Assembly (NCBI RefSeq): GCF_000255555.1
Contig: NZ_AGRW01000041.1
Coordinates: forward strand, 62,001-126,000
Reading direction: 5' to 3'
DNA length: 64,000 nt
Source: Treponema saccharophilum DSM 2985
GTDB taxonomy: Bacteria; Spirochaetota; Spirochaetia; Treponematales; Treponemataceae
Shown here: piece after piece, positions 26,336 through 35,154 of the stretch
Layout: each line of letters begins with the position of its first letter
Numbering within the stretch: position 1 is the stretch's first letter
Position numbers and translations under genes: made by a program
Notes under the pieces: model-generated
What the model was told of the DNA's origin: nothing
Databases searched by the model: none
What the model saw: only the letters and a program-made list of their open reading frames with translations

Positions 26336-26363
26336 ATTATCGGTATTTCCTTTAAAAAGTCAA
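26336..26363 (-). promoter_or_regulatory. Probable promoter of the initiator-like gene
   Basis: -35 TTGACT (26358-26363), 16-bp spacer, -10 GATAAT (26336-26341). The transcript would have a leader of about 340 nt containing the hairpin and the long inverted repeat. Confidence 0.6.
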
Positions 26364-26468
26364 GCAGAAAATAAAACTATTCGTGCAGATTTGTTCCGTC
26401 ATGCTGAAAATCAGCCGAGCTGCTGTTCGGCTGCCAATGGTTTTCCTCCTTTTTTTTCCGCCGCGCGT

Positions 26469-26993
26469 CTACAGGATGCTGCGCTTCTCTTTCAGGAGCT
26501 TCCCTCCCTTGAGGTATTTTTTTATCAGGAAGCTCATCGCCTTGCACGATATCCTGCGGTTCCCGCTTTCGCCTGCCGCAGCAAAATCAATCGTGTTCCT
26601 GATTTCCTTGTCGTCGTGCTCGCTCTCTATTGCCGCCTCCATCGCGACGCCCCCGAAATCGAAGCTGACGCATGTCCGGCATCGTCTGGAGAACGAGACC
26701 TTCAGGACCGTTACGGCAGGCGAGCTCAGGAAGTATTTTATGAACCGCCCGTGCAGGTACATGTAGTTCTTGTGAATTTCCTTGCGGAGCTCGTCCTGCA
26801 TCCGTCTTTTCCTGCCGTTTTTTTTGTATGTCTTCCGCCTTTTCCAGCCGGTCGTGTCCTCCCCGAACGGGGAGCCTCTCATTACGACCTCCGCGTACTG
26901 GTGCGGGCGGGGTTTCCGCTTTCCTGCCGGTTTCGCGGAGTGACGGATTATGACTATCTTCTTCCGCTCTTGCGTGCCCGTATTGTTGTCCAT
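26469..26993 (-). CDS. Basic protein of unknown function in the partition operon
   Basis: A 174-residue Lys/Arg-rich protein, five bases after the ParB-like gene. It has no membrane segment or known motif; the middle (HKNYMYLHGRFIKYFLSS, VSFSRRCRTCVSFDFGG) and the strongly basic tail (ending KLLKEKRSIL) suggest nucleic-acid binding. Position makes it a third gene of the parA-parB unit. Family not recognised. Confidence 0.55.
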   Translation of the reverse strand: MDNNTGTQERKKIVIIRHSAKPAGKRKPRPHQYAEVVMRGSPFGEDTTGWKRRKTYKKNGRKRRMQDELRKEIHKNYMYLHGRFIKYFLSSPAVTVLKVSFSRRCRTCVSFDFGGVAMEAAIESEHDDKEIRNTIDFAAAGESGNRRISCKAMSFLIKKYLKGGKLLKEKRSIL

Positions 26994-26998
26994 GTGAT

Positions 26999-27355
26999 TC
27001 AGCCTGCCACCTCTCGCTGCTGCCGTATTCCCGCTTTCGAAATCCTAATCTTTCCGTCCCTGACAAGTTCCATGGCGAACTCGACGCACATCTCGAATCC
27101 GCTCGTCATGTCAAGTCCGTGCTCCGAGAAGAACGACTTGAACTCGTTCCGCTTCCCCCTGGAAAGCCTTACCAGAACGGCGTCGGCATTCCCCTTCGGT
27201 TTCGAGCTTTTTTGTGGCTCCGTTTCCGACGCCGCCGTCTGCTCGGGGGCTGCGGGCTGCGGGGCGGACGGCGTTATCGGATGGATGTTCCGCGCGCCCT
27301 CCAGCTGCCTCAGCGTGTCCTCGGAAAGCTCCGCCGTATTCTTTATGAGCGGCAT
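26999..27355 (-). CDS. ParB-like partition protein (ribbon-helix-helix type)
   Basis: A 118-residue protein. The first 55 residues are a Pro/Ala-rich flexible region; the C-terminal half (VLVRLSRGKRNEFKSFFSEH, then a helix ending GKIRISKAG) looks like a plasmid-type ribbon-helix-helix centromere-binding domain. Its ATG overlaps the parA stop (TGATG), as in type Ib partition operons. The true start is at 27355; upstream codons belong to another frame of parA. Confidence 0.68.
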   Translation of the reverse strand: MPLIKNTAELSEDTLRQLEGARNIHPITPSAPQPAAPEQTAASETEPQKSSKPKGNADAVLVRLSRGKRNEFKSFFSEHGLDMTSGFEMCVEFAMELVRDGKIRISKAGIRQQREVAG

Positions 27356-28101
27356 CAGTCTGCCAATCCTTTCGCTATCTGCGTGAGCGTCGAGAGCGTC
27401 TCGATTTTCGTGTTCTTCATGTACTGGACCGGCGTCCTCAGGTTTATGCACTTGTTGAAATTCTGGTCCGCCGGAATCGTGTATATGTTGAATGTGCTGA
27501 AATTCTTGTGCACTTCCGCCGCTATGTTTTTCGAGACGGCGAGCCTGTTGTCGACCTTGTTGAGCACAATCTTGTCGCATTTGAAATGGATGCCGTTTGT
27601 CTTTCCGAACTGCATGAGATTGTTGTAGAAGATGAAGAATCCGTCAAGGGCGTACGGCTCGAGGTTCATGACCGTCACTATCTCGTCCGTCGCACGGATG
27701 ATGTTCTCCTCGAACGTGTCGAACGCGCTCGAGGTGTCCATTATGCAGAATTCGAATCCCATCCCGGCAAGCTGCTTCGTCAGCTCGACGATTATCTCGG
27801 GCTCGGCCGCCGCGTATTCTTTTTTGTACATTCTGAAGTCGGGCTTCGTTCCTATCATCGGGACGACCGACAGGTTCTCTATCTCCGTCGCCTGCACGAC
27901 GTCCGCCACCGCCTTCTTTCCGTAAAGAACGTCGGCTATGTCGAAGTCAGCCTTTTTTATCAGCGTGCTCGACGAGTTTCCCTGAAAGTCGAAGTCGAGG
28001 AGCACTGTTTTGTGCGTTTTCGCAAGCTCTGCCGCAAGTCCGAGAGAAAGGCTGGATTTTCCGACCCCGCCCTTCGATAAAGCTACTGTGATTCGTTTCA
28101 T
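27355..28101 (-). CDS. parA: ParA-type partition ATPase
   Basis: A 248-residue P-loop ATPase with the deviant Walker A KGGVGKSS (residues 10-17), LLDFDFQGN (switch I-like) and FCIMDTSS (Walker B region). Short ParA of the plasmid/mobile-element type, without an N-terminal DNA-binding extension. It heads an operon with the ParB-like and basic proteins and has AT-rich palindromes immediately upstream. Confidence 0.9.
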   Translation of the reverse strand: MKRITVALSKGGVGKSSLSLGLAAELAKTHKTVLLDFDFQGNSSSTLIKKADFDIADVLYGKKAVADVVQATEIENLSVVPMIGTKPDFRMYKKEYAAAEPEIIVELTKQLAGMGFEFCIMDTSSAFDTFEENIIRATDEIVTVMNLEPYALDGFFIFYNNLMQFGKTNGIHFKCDKIVLNKVDNRLAVSKNIAAEVHKNFSTFNIYTIPADQNFNKCINLRTPVQYMKNTKIETLSTLTQIAKGLAD

Positions 28102-28147
28102 ACTGTTACTATAGCTTATTTATAATATAAAAGCAAGCGAAAATATT

Positions 28148-28238
28148 ATATTTCTAATATTTATTAGAAATATGCTAGCAGTTTTATAATAAAATATATA
28201 TGTTTCTTATTATAAAATGTATTAGATTTCTAATAAAT
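28148..28238. repeat. Cluster of AT-rich palindromes upstream of parA
   Basis: A near-perfect palindrome with arms ATATTTCTAATA (28148-28159) and its complement (28162-28173). Second, ATTAGATTTCTAAT (28221-28234) shares its core. Between them, TTTTATAATAA (28182-28192) and TTATTATAAAA (28207-28217) form another inverted repeat. Candidate centromere or operator of the partition operon. Confidence 0.65.
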
Positions 28239-28412
28239 GCGCTATACGACGAGAACGCGCTAGGACGCGTCGTTTTTGATTTTTTGGGTAATTACCTGTT
28301 TTCGGGCATCGACGCAATGGCGGGCGTTTTTATGCGGGTATAGGGCATTCTGTTTTTTGGCGTTTTTTGTGCGCGTCGCGCCGCGGCGGTCTGTTTTTTT
28401 TGCATTCGCGGA

Positions 28413-28471
28413 TAAAAAATGGGTGGGCGGAACAGCAGCGCGAGGACTCGGGGTGCTGTTCCACCCTTTTT
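28413..28471. terminator. Bidirectional terminator
   Basis: GGAACAGCA (28429-28437) pairs with TGCTGTTCC (28454-28462), extended by GGGTGG/CCACCC with a 2-nt bulge. T-runs follow on both strands (minus 28413-28419, plus 28467-28471). It probably ends the GNAT transcript. The rest of 28240-28596 shows no gene. Confidence 0.7.
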
Positions 28472-28596
28472 GGACGTTGTCTTGTCCCGCCTGCAAAAAC
28501 AAAGGAAGAAGCTGTTCGATGCGGGCGGGATTCTGAATCTCGGCAAGTACCGGAATCATTGTCCGCCGGAAATCCGGATGCGGAGATGGCGGGGGG

Positions 28597-29115
28597 TCAG
28601 ATGTTTTTTTCCATGAGCATATCCGTCTGCCTGTCCGTTCCGAGGACGAAATCGTGCGAGCTGAACACTCTGAACCCGCATTTTTTGTAGAACGCGAGCG
28701 CCGGTTCGTTGTGCTCCCAGACGCCGAGCCATATCCTGCAAAGTCCTCGGACGCGCGCGATTTCTTCCGCCGATGCAATCATCCGCCTTCCGATTCCCAT
28801 TCCCTTTTTTGAGGCGGCGACGTAAAGCCGCTGTATTTCGAGCGCGTCTCCCTGTTTTTCCGTCTGCGCGCTGCCGGTGTTCAGCTTCATGTAAGCCGCC
28901 GCCGTCCCGTCGTGGAGCGCTATGAGGAAAATTGATTCGCTGCCTGAAATCTCTTTGGCGATTTTTTCCTCGGTGAAATTTTCGGATATGTATTTCCGCA
29001 TGTCCTCCTCGGTGTTCGTGTCGCTGAACGTCTCCTCGAACGTTTGCCTGCCTATTGCCGCGATGGGCGCGATGTCGTTTTCTGTCGCGCGCCTTATTTC
29101 GATTCGCTTTTCCAT
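28597..29115 (-). CDS. GNAT-family N-acetyltransferase
   Basis: A 172-residue GNAT protein: IQRLYVAASKKGMGIGRRMI is the acetyl-CoA loop and AFYKKCGFRVF the C-terminal motif. The N-terminus (EIRRATENDIAPIAAIGRQTF) is like polyamine/amino-acid acetyltransferases. The start at 29115 follows GGAG; the frame is open far upstream but overlaps the fucO leader. Divergent from fucO with 250 bp between. Confidence 0.82.
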   Translation of the reverse strand: MEKRIEIRRATENDIAPIAAIGRQTFEETFSDTNTEEDMRKYISENFTEEKIAKEISGSESIFLIALHDGTAAAYMKLNTGSAQTEKQGDALEIQRLYVAASKKGMGIGRRMIASAEEIARVRGLCRIWLGVWEHNEPALAFYKKCGFRVFSSHDFVLGTDRQTDMLMEKNI

Positions 29116-29365
29116 TTTTCGTCTCCGTTTGTCGCAATTGGCGCCGTATAAGTGCCAATATATAGAAGAAAGTTGCTTGTTTTGCTCCGGAAGTAAACCA
29201 TTTTTTATGGAAATCGGCAAGGTTTGTCTTTTCTTATTAAATGACGGGATTGTGCTAATTTTGGCAGTTTTTGTCATTGTCCGATGCTTCTCCGGTGGTA
29301 GTATGGGAATCATAACAACAACGTTTTTCCTCCTCCGTTCGTCCGGTGGGGGATTGGAGGTACAA

Positions 29366-30517
29366 ATGGCGAACAGAATCATGTTGAACCAGACGTCCTG
29401 GTTCGGGAAAGGTGCGATTTCGGAGATTCCGAATGAGGTGCGCAACCGCGGGTGCTCGAAAGTGCTTCTCGTGACGGACGAGAGCCTCATAAAATTCAAG
29501 GTCGCGACAAAGATAACGGAGCTTCTTGACAAGGCGGGGATCGCCTATGAGATATACGACAGGATAAAGCCGAATCCGACGATAGAGAACGTGAAGGACG
29601 GAGTCGAGGCATGCAAAAAAGCGGGCGCGGACGTGATTGTCGCTGTGGGCGGCGGTTCTGCGATAGATACGTCAAAGGCAATCGGAATCATCATAACGAA
29701 CCCGGAATTCGCGGACGTGCGCTCCCTTGAGGGCGTCGCGCCGACGAAGAATCCTTGCCTCCCGATAATCGCCGTTTCCACGACGTCAGGCACGGCGGCG
29801 GAGGTCACCATCAATTACGTGATAACCGATGTCGAGAAGAACCGCAAGTTCGTCTGCGTCGATCCGCATGATATTCCCGTTGTTGCCGTCGTCGATCCCG
29901 ATATGGTCGCTTCGATGCCGGCTGGTCTTGCCGCCTCGACGGGAATGGATGCCCTCGTGCACGCGATTGAGGGATACATCACGAAAGGCGCCTGGGAGAT
30001 GACAGATATGATGCATCTCAAGGCAATCGAGATAATCAGCCATTGGCTTCCAAAATCGGTCAAGGGAGATATCGAGGCGCGCGAGAAAATGGCGCTCGGG
30101 CAGTACATCGCCGGAATGGGATTCAGCAATGTCGGGCTTGGAATCGTCCATTCGATGGCGCATCCGCTTTCCGCGCTGTACGACATCCCGCACGGAAAGG
30201 CTTGCGCGATGCTTCTCTGCCCTGTCCTCAAGTACAATGCCGAGTGCACGGGCGAGCGGTACCGCGACATCGGAAAGGCGATGGGCGTCTGCGGCATCGA
30301 GTCGATGAGCCTTGCCGACGCAAGGAACGCGACGCTTGATGCCATCCAGAAGCTCGCCGACGAGGTCGGGATTCCGCGTACGATAGGAGGGGAGGGCGTC
30401 CTGGAGAAGGATATCGATTTCCTTGCGGAGAGCGCCATGGCAGATGCCTGCACGCCCGGAAATCCGCGCGATCCGAGCAAGGCGGATATAGTCGAGATTT
30501 ATAAATCGGTTCTGTAG
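29366..30517 (+). CDS. fucO: Lactaldehyde reductase / 1,2-propanediol oxidoreductase
   Basis: A 383-residue iron-containing alcohol dehydrogenase that reduces L-lactaldehyde from fucose or rhamnose to 1,2-propanediol with NADH. Very close to Escherichia coli FucO along its length: MANRIMLNQTSWFG at the start, GGGSAIDTSKAIGI (nucleotide loop), and metal ligands in MDALVHAIEG and HSMAHPLSALYDIPHG, corresponding to Asp196, His200, His263 and His277. The start follows GGAGG. The leader has CCTCC that could pair with this GGAGG. It fits the rhamnogalacturonan genes at the end of the window. Confidence 0.92.
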   Translation: MANRIMLNQTSWFGKGAISEIPNEVRNRGCSKVLLVTDESLIKFKVATKITELLDKAGIAYEIYDRIKPNPTIENVKDGVEACKKAGADVIVAVGGGSAIDTSKAIGIIITNPEFADVRSLEGVAPTKNPCLPIIAVSTTSGTAAEVTINYVITDVEKNRKFVCVDPHDIPVVAVVDPDMVASMPAGLAASTGMDALVHAIEGYITKGAWEMTDMMHLKAIEIISHWLPKSVKGDIEAREKMALGQYIAGMGFSNVGLGIVHSMAHPLSALYDIPHGKACAMLLCPVLKYNAECTGERYRDIGKAMGVCGIESMSLADARNATLDAIQKLADEVGIPRTIGGEGVLEKDIDFLAESAMADACTPGNPRDPSKADIVEIYKSVL

Positions 30518-30542
30518 CTTCAGTCCGGTTTTTGAATTATTC

Positions 30543-30588
30543 CCCGGGAATTTGGAGGAGCCTGCCCAGATTCCCGGGATTTTTTTTC
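30543..30588 (+). terminator. Terminator of fucO
   Basis: CCCGGGAAT (30543-30551) pairs exactly with ATTCCCGGG (30570-30578), followed by eight T. Confidence 0.9.
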
Positions 30589-30737
30589 TGCAATCCGCTT
30601 GGGGCGCGTTTGTTTCGGGATGCGCTTTTCTTCTATATTATATGCTTATGGCGCCCGCCATGTTTTCTGCATCGGAATCCCGTTTTGCTTCCATTTTCCT
30701 AAACCGCATGACTTTTTTAAAATACCGTTCTTCTTGA

Positions 30738-30766
30738 TTGACACGTCGATAAAATAACGTTATTTT
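30738..30766 (+). promoter_or_regulatory. ppdK promoter with palindrome over the -10 box
   Basis: -35 TTGACA (30738-30743), 17-bp spacer, -10 TATTTT (30761-30766). A perfect 16-bp palindrome AAAATAACGTTATTTT (30751-30766) covers the -10 and half the spacer, a likely repressor operator. Leader of about 25 nt. Confidence 0.82.
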
Positions 30767-30798
30767 TAAAAATCATAAATCTTTTGGAGAAAGAAGAA

Positions 30799-33489
30799 AT
30801 GGCTGCTAAGTATGTGTACTTTTTTGGAAATGGAGACGCGGACGGCGATGAGTCGATGCGCGCTGAGCTCGGTGGCAAAGGTGCGAACCTTGCGCAGATG
30901 GCAAAGGCTCCGTTGAGCCTTCCTGTTCCGCCGGGATTCACGATTACGACGGACGTATGTCAGGAATTCTACAAGCTCAACCGCAACTATCCTGAGGGAC
31001 TTTCCGCACAGGTCGACGAGTATCTCGCGAAGCTCGAGGCGGCGATGGGAAAGAAGCTCGGTGACGAGAACGACCCGCTTCTCGTTTCGGTTCGCTCCGG
31101 TGCGGCGATTTCTATGCCGGGAATGATGGACACAATCCTCAACCTCGGTCTCAACGACAAGGCTGTCGTCGGATTGGCGAAGAAGACGAACAACGAGCGC
31201 TTCGCATGGGACGCATACCGCCGCTTTATCCAGATGTACGGCGACGTCGCTATGGGCGTTGACCACGACAAATTCGAGGCAATCATCGACGAGGTGAAGG
31301 CTAAGGCCGGCGTTAAGGAAGACACCGAGCTTACGACGGAGAACCTCAAGGAAATCGTCGAGAAATACAAGGCGATGTACAAGGCGGAGAAGGGCGAGGA
31401 CTTCCCGCAGGATGCGAAAAAGCAGATGTGGGGAGCTATCGGCGCCGTCTTCGGTTCTTGGATGAACCCCCGCGCAATCAAATATCGCAAGCTCAACAAC
31501 ATCAAGGAAGGCGCGCTCAAGGGAACTGCTGTTTCCGTCATGGCGATGGTCTTCGGAAACAAGGGTGAGACGTCCGGAACGGGCGTCTGCTTCAGCCGCG
31601 ACCCGTCAACGGGCGAGAACGTGTTCATGGGCGAGTACCTTATGAACGCGCAGGGCGAGGACGTCGTCGCCGGTATCCGCACTCCGCAGAAACTCTCTCA
31701 GCTTGAGCAGACGAACAAGGCAATCTACGACCAGCTCTGCGAAATCCGCGACCGCCTTGAGAAGCACTACCACGACATGCAGGACATGGAGTTCACCGTC
31801 GAGGAAGGAAAGCTCTTCATGCTCCAGTGCCGCAACGGAAAGAGGACGGGCGCTGCTGCCGTCAAGATGGCCGTCGACATGGTTGCCGAGGGTCTCATCA
31901 CAAAAGAGCAGGCGCTCCTTCGCGTGGAGCCGGAGCAGCTCAACCAGCTTCTCCTCCCGCAGCTCGACAAGGATGCCGTCAAAAAGGCAATCGAAATTGC
32001 AAGCGGCTTGAACGCTTCTCCGGGAGCCGGTTGCGGACAGATTGTCTTCACAGCTGATGAGGCTGAGGCATGGGCAAAGGACGGAAAGAAAGTTCTTCTC
32101 GTCAGAAAGGAGACTTCTCCCGACGATATCGCCGGAATGGCTGTTGCTCAGGGAATCCTCACTTCAACGGGCGGACGCACCTCTCACGCGGCTGTCGTCG
32201 CGCGCGGAATGGGAACGCCCTGTGTCTGCGGATGCGCTGACGTCGCATTCAAGGACGAGAACACGATTGTCGTGAAAGGCAAGGAATACAAGAAGGGTGA
32301 CTTCCTCACGATTGACGGCGCTACGGGCCGCGTCTTCGAGGGACAGGTTGCGGTAAAACCGGCCGCCATTTCAGGCGACCTCGAGACGTTCCTCGGCTGG
32401 GCTGATGAAGTCCGCAATGCTTCCGTACGCACGACCGCGAGCGGAAAGACCGTCAAGGGATTCAACGTCCTCGCGAACGGAGACACTCCGCAGAATGCGA
32501 AGGACGCGTTCCGCTTCGGCGCTATGGGAATCGGTCTTTGCCGCACCGAGCACATGTTCTTCGACGAGCCAAAGCTCACCGCGTTCCAGAAAATGATTGT
32601 CTCGGACACGACCGAGCAGAGAAAAGAGAACCTCGCGAAGATTCTTCCGTACCAGCAGAAGGACTTCTACGAAATCATCAAGACGATGGAAGGACGTCCG
32701 GTCACCATCCGCCTCCTCGACCCGCCGCTCAACGAGTTCATTCAGGCGGAGAGCGACGGAGCTGCAGCCGCCCTTGCGACAAAGCTTGGCATGGACAAAG
32801 CCGCCCTCGTCGCGAAGGTTGCCGCCCTTGACGAGCACAACCCGATGCTCGGACACCGCGGATGCCGCCTCGCAATCACTTATCCTGAAATCTACGAGAT
32901 GCAGGTTGAGGCGATTGCCCGCGCGACTGCCCAGCTCGACAAGGAAGGCGTGAAGCACGACGTGCGCATCATGATTCCGAACGTCGTCACATACAAGGAA
33001 GTCGAGCAGATTCGCGCCCAGGCGGAGGCCGTCATCGCCGCCGTCAACAAGGACTGCGGAACTTCCCTCGCGTTCCAGATTGGCTCGATGGTCGAGTTCC
33101 CGCGCACGGCTCTTTCTGCCGACAAGGTCGCTTCCGTCGCCGACTTCTTCAGCTTCGGCTCGAACGACCTCACGCAGACGACGTTCGGCTTCAGCCGCGA
33201 CGACTACGGCAAGTTCATTAACTCCTACCTCGACCAGCGCGTTCTTGAGGACGACCCGTTCGCTACGCTCGACGCTGATGGTCCGGGCGCTTTGATGGAA
33301 ATCGCCGAGGCAAAGGGACGTGGCGTGAAGGCCGACCTCCACCTCGGAATCTGCGGCGAGCACGGCGGCGACCCCGCTTCAATCGCGCTCTGCTACAAAA
33401 TCGGCCTGAACTACGTTTCATGCTCACCGTTCCGCGTGCCTCTCGCCCGCCTTGCCGGTGCGCAGGCCGTCATCAAGGCTTCAAAATAA
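30799..33489 (+). CDS. ppdK: Pyruvate, phosphate dikinase
   Basis: An 896-residue enzyme that interconverts pyruvate + ATP + phosphate with phosphoenolpyruvate + AMP + pyrophosphate. It has the N-terminal ATP-grasp domain (starts near VYFFGNGDADG; GGKGANLAQM), the swivelling phosphohistidine domain (GRTSHAAVVARG, His about 463) and the C-terminal PEP/pyruvate TIM barrel with HRGCRL, GSNDLTQTTFG and catalytic Cys in GICGEHGGDP (about 850). Length matches bacterial PPDK. The ATG at 30799 is preceded by GGAG. Its codon use (many CTC, ATC, AAG) suggests high expression. Confidence 0.96.
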   Translation: MAAKYVYFFGNGDADGDESMRAELGGKGANLAQMAKAPLSLPVPPGFTITTDVCQEFYKLNRNYPEGLSAQVDEYLAKLEAAMGKKLGDENDPLLVSVRSGAAISMPGMMDTILNLGLNDKAVVGLAKKTNNERFAWDAYRRFIQMYGDVAMGVDHDKFEAIIDEVKAKAGVKEDTELTTENLKEIVEKYKAMYKAEKGEDFPQDAKKQMWGAIGAVFGSWMNPRAIKYRKLNNIKEGALKGTAVSVMAMVFGNKGETSGTGVCFSRDPSTGENVFMGEYLMNAQGEDVVAGIRTPQKLSQLEQTNKAIYDQLCEIRDRLEKHYHDMQDMEFTVEEGKLFMLQCRNGKRTGAAAVKMAVDMVAEGLITKEQALLRVEPEQLNQLLLPQLDKDAVKKAIEIASGLNASPGAGCGQIVFTADEAEAWAKDGKKVLLVRKETSPDDIAGMAVAQGILTSTGGRTSHAAVVARGMGTPCVCGCADVAFKDENTIVVKGKEYKKGDFLTIDGATGRVFEGQVAVKPAAISGDLETFLGWADEVRNASVRTTASGKTVKGFNVLANGDTPQNAKDAFRFGAMGIGLCRTEHMFFDEPKLTAFQKMIVSDTTEQRKENLAKILPYQQKDFYEIIKTMEGRPVTIRLLDPPLNEFIQAESDGAAAALATKLGMDKAALVAKVAALDEHNPMLGHRGCRLAITYPEIYEMQVEAIARATAQLDKEGVKHDVRIMIPNVVTYKEVEQIRAQAEAVIAAVNKDCGTSLAFQIGSMVEFPRTALSADKVASVADFFSFGSNDLTQTTFGFSRDDYGKFINSYLDQRVLEDDPFATLDADGPGALMEIAEAKGRGVKADLHLGICGEHGGDPASIALCYKIGLNYVSCSPFRVPLARLAGAQAVIKASK

Positions 33490-33512
33490 TGCGTCTTGAC
33501 GCATGACTTGGA

Positions 33513-33548
33513 AACTCCCCGTGCCGGAAAGGTGCGGGGAGTTTTTTT
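33513..33548 (+). terminator. Terminator of ppdK
   Basis: ACTCCCCGTGCC pairs with GGTGCGGGGAGT, then seven T. A minor hairpin GCGTC/GACGC (33491-33502) precedes it. Confidence 0.9.
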
Positions 33549-33609
33549 GTGGGGAATCTGGAAGCGTGAAAATTCCTTGTTTCTCTTAGATGAAAAAATA
33601 GTAGGTGTT

Positions 33610-34035
33610 CTGCTGCTTTGCATCTCGGCATTGACGGGCGCGTTTGTGGCGGACAACGTGATTGCAGTTCCTGCGCCGAAAGCTGTGAATATCGGCGAGG
33701 GCAACGAGTGGATTCCGTTTTTTGTGCAGGGCGTGATTACGTCGAACTTCTAGCAGTATTCTGGCTTGAAAATCATAGACCGACAGAACGACGATATGGT
33801 TCGGGCAGAGCAGAAATTCGGAGAAAGCCCGATTTATTCAGACGAGGACGCAATAGAGCTCGGGAACTTGGCGCATGCCCGCCTCATCGTCACAGGCTCA
33901 ATTACATGAAAAAGCGCGAGCTACGCCCTGCTGTTCAATACCATCGACATCGAGACAGGCGAGACAAAGACGACCGCCGGCGAAAATGACAGCTCCCGCT
34001 CCTTGGGCAGCTGCCGAGCCCGAAATCCCCGATAG
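33610..34035 (+). pseudogene. Broken CsgG/LpoB-like exported protein gene
   Basis: A frame starting near ISALTGAFVADNVIAVPAPK resembles the N-terminal domain of the gene at 35547: ...WIPFFVQGVITSNF, then YSGLKIIDRQNDD, then LGNLAHARLIVTGSIT and LLFNTIDIETGETK. It is interrupted by an in-frame TAG at 33751-33753 and a TGA at 33907-33909. The 5' signal sequence and the C-terminal part are missing. Confidence 0.7.
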
Positions 34036-34060
34036 GACGCCTGTCCCTGTCAGTTCAATG

Positions 34061-34084
34061 CGGCAGCCTGCTGCCGACTTTTTT
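34061..34084 (+). terminator. Rho-independent terminator
   Basis: CGGCAG/CTGCCG stem with CCTG loop, followed by a T-run (34079-34084), just after the broken CsgG-like gene. Confidence 0.75.
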
Positions 34085-34192
34085 AATATAAAAGAGAAAT
34101 GCTGAGAGTTCAAAATTGCGACGAATTATTCTCAATTTTTGCTTCGGCGCGTAAAACTGCATTGCGGCTGAGCGAGTTTTGTGTCGGTGCTT

Positions 34193-34226
34193 GCGCTGGT
34201 GAGTTTTTCATCAGCGCTTTTTTTTT
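34193..34226 (+). terminator. Second terminator, possible end of a small RNA
   Basis: GCGCTGGTGA (34193-34202) pairs with TCATCAGCGC (34208-34217) with one G-T pair, then nine T. The 110 bases between this and the previous terminator hold no open frame. 34227-34436 shows nothing recognisable. Confidence 0.8.
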
Positions 34227-34436
34227 GCTTTGGCAGAGAATCTGGAATGATTGCGAATCTTGTTCGCTCTTCTAGCACGGAGACGTTTTGTAACAGTAGG
34301 GTGATTGTGTAATTTATAAAAAATCTTTGTGTTTTTGTGGCATAGTAAAAAATGAAAGAAAAATGGGAATATTTGTGCTCAAAAATGCGAAATTCTGCAG
34401 TGTAAGTCCTATAATAAAATAGAAGGATAAATAGAA

Positions 34437-34650
34437 ATGCAGTTTGATATTGAAAAGTTTAGCAAGGCTCTTGAGTTTTTAGTAAGACAGGCGTTTTGAA
34501 GAAAAAATGCGTAATGCAAAATGTACAGTTGCGCCAGAACAGTATGCACTCATGTATTCTCATTACAATTCAGTTTTGGCTGCTCTTGAACGTGGGGAAG
34601 CGGCAAGAAAAGTTCGTTTCTCAGAAAAATCAGGATCTGCGCCAAAGTGA
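34437..34650 (+). pseudogene. Frameshifted small antitoxin-like gene
   Basis: ATG at 34437 starts MQFDIEKFSKALEFLV and hits TGA at 34497. Removing one A near 34483 restores DRRFEEKMRNAKCTVAPEQY to the stop at 34648-34650, giving a protein of about 70 residues. It sits directly before a GNAT remnant, as in GNAT toxin-antitoxin-like pairs, so antitoxin identity is inferred from position. Confidence 0.55.
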
Positions 34651-34679
34651 CATTTGATTTCTTTGAAAAATAAAACATT

Positions 34680-34884
34680 CAGAAATTCGAGAGCGACATA
34701 CCGACTGGTGATTTCAACTGTGAGGATGAGGACTTAGACGACTTTATAAAAAATGAAGTCCTACACTGCCGCAGTTCCTTTTTATGAGAAAAACGGATTT
34801 GAGTTTCTTACAAAACAAGATGATAAACCTACTCAACTTATGTTTTTTGATTTGATGAATTTGAAGATGCAGGAAAATATCTAG
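34680..34884 (+). pseudogene. Internally deleted GNAT acetyltransferase gene
   Basis: The first part reads KFESDIPTGDFNCEDEDLDD, then FIKNE, and the last part AAVPFYEKNGFEFLTKQDD to DLMNLKMQENI (stop 34882-34884) in another frame. The central acetyl-CoA domain of about 70 codons is deleted at about 34753. Confidence 0.6.
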
Positions 34885-35154
34885 CCGAGAGGGGAGGCGG
34901 AAACTGTTGGCGTTCTTTTTTTGTTGAGGAAACTATGCTTCCTGATTCTCCTATTGCAAAACCGCTTGCGTTTGCTATGTCATTTTTTAATGAAAGCAAT
35001 CTTAACTGCGGAGCTAACGAAAAAAATGCGGGGAAATTTCGGAAAAACTATTTTCAGTTCAGTTCAGTATAGACAAGAGAGCGAAGTTGAAATATCAAAT
35101 TTTCATAACGGAATTTTTGCGTTTTCGGCTTCGCTTTTTTGAGGAGAAGAGGAA

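Noticed and set aside
26391-27386. 331-codon plus-strand open frame
   Set aside because: Antisense to the partition operon; no start signal or recognisable domain.
28922-29365. N-terminal extension of FucO
   Set aside because: FucO proteins start at MANR; the extension overlaps the divergent GNAT gene, and GGAGG precedes the ATG at 29366.
34921-35142. 73-codon plus-strand open frame
   Set aside because: Starts without a ribosome-binding site right after a GNAT pseudogene; the hydrophobic start is not a convincing signal peptide.
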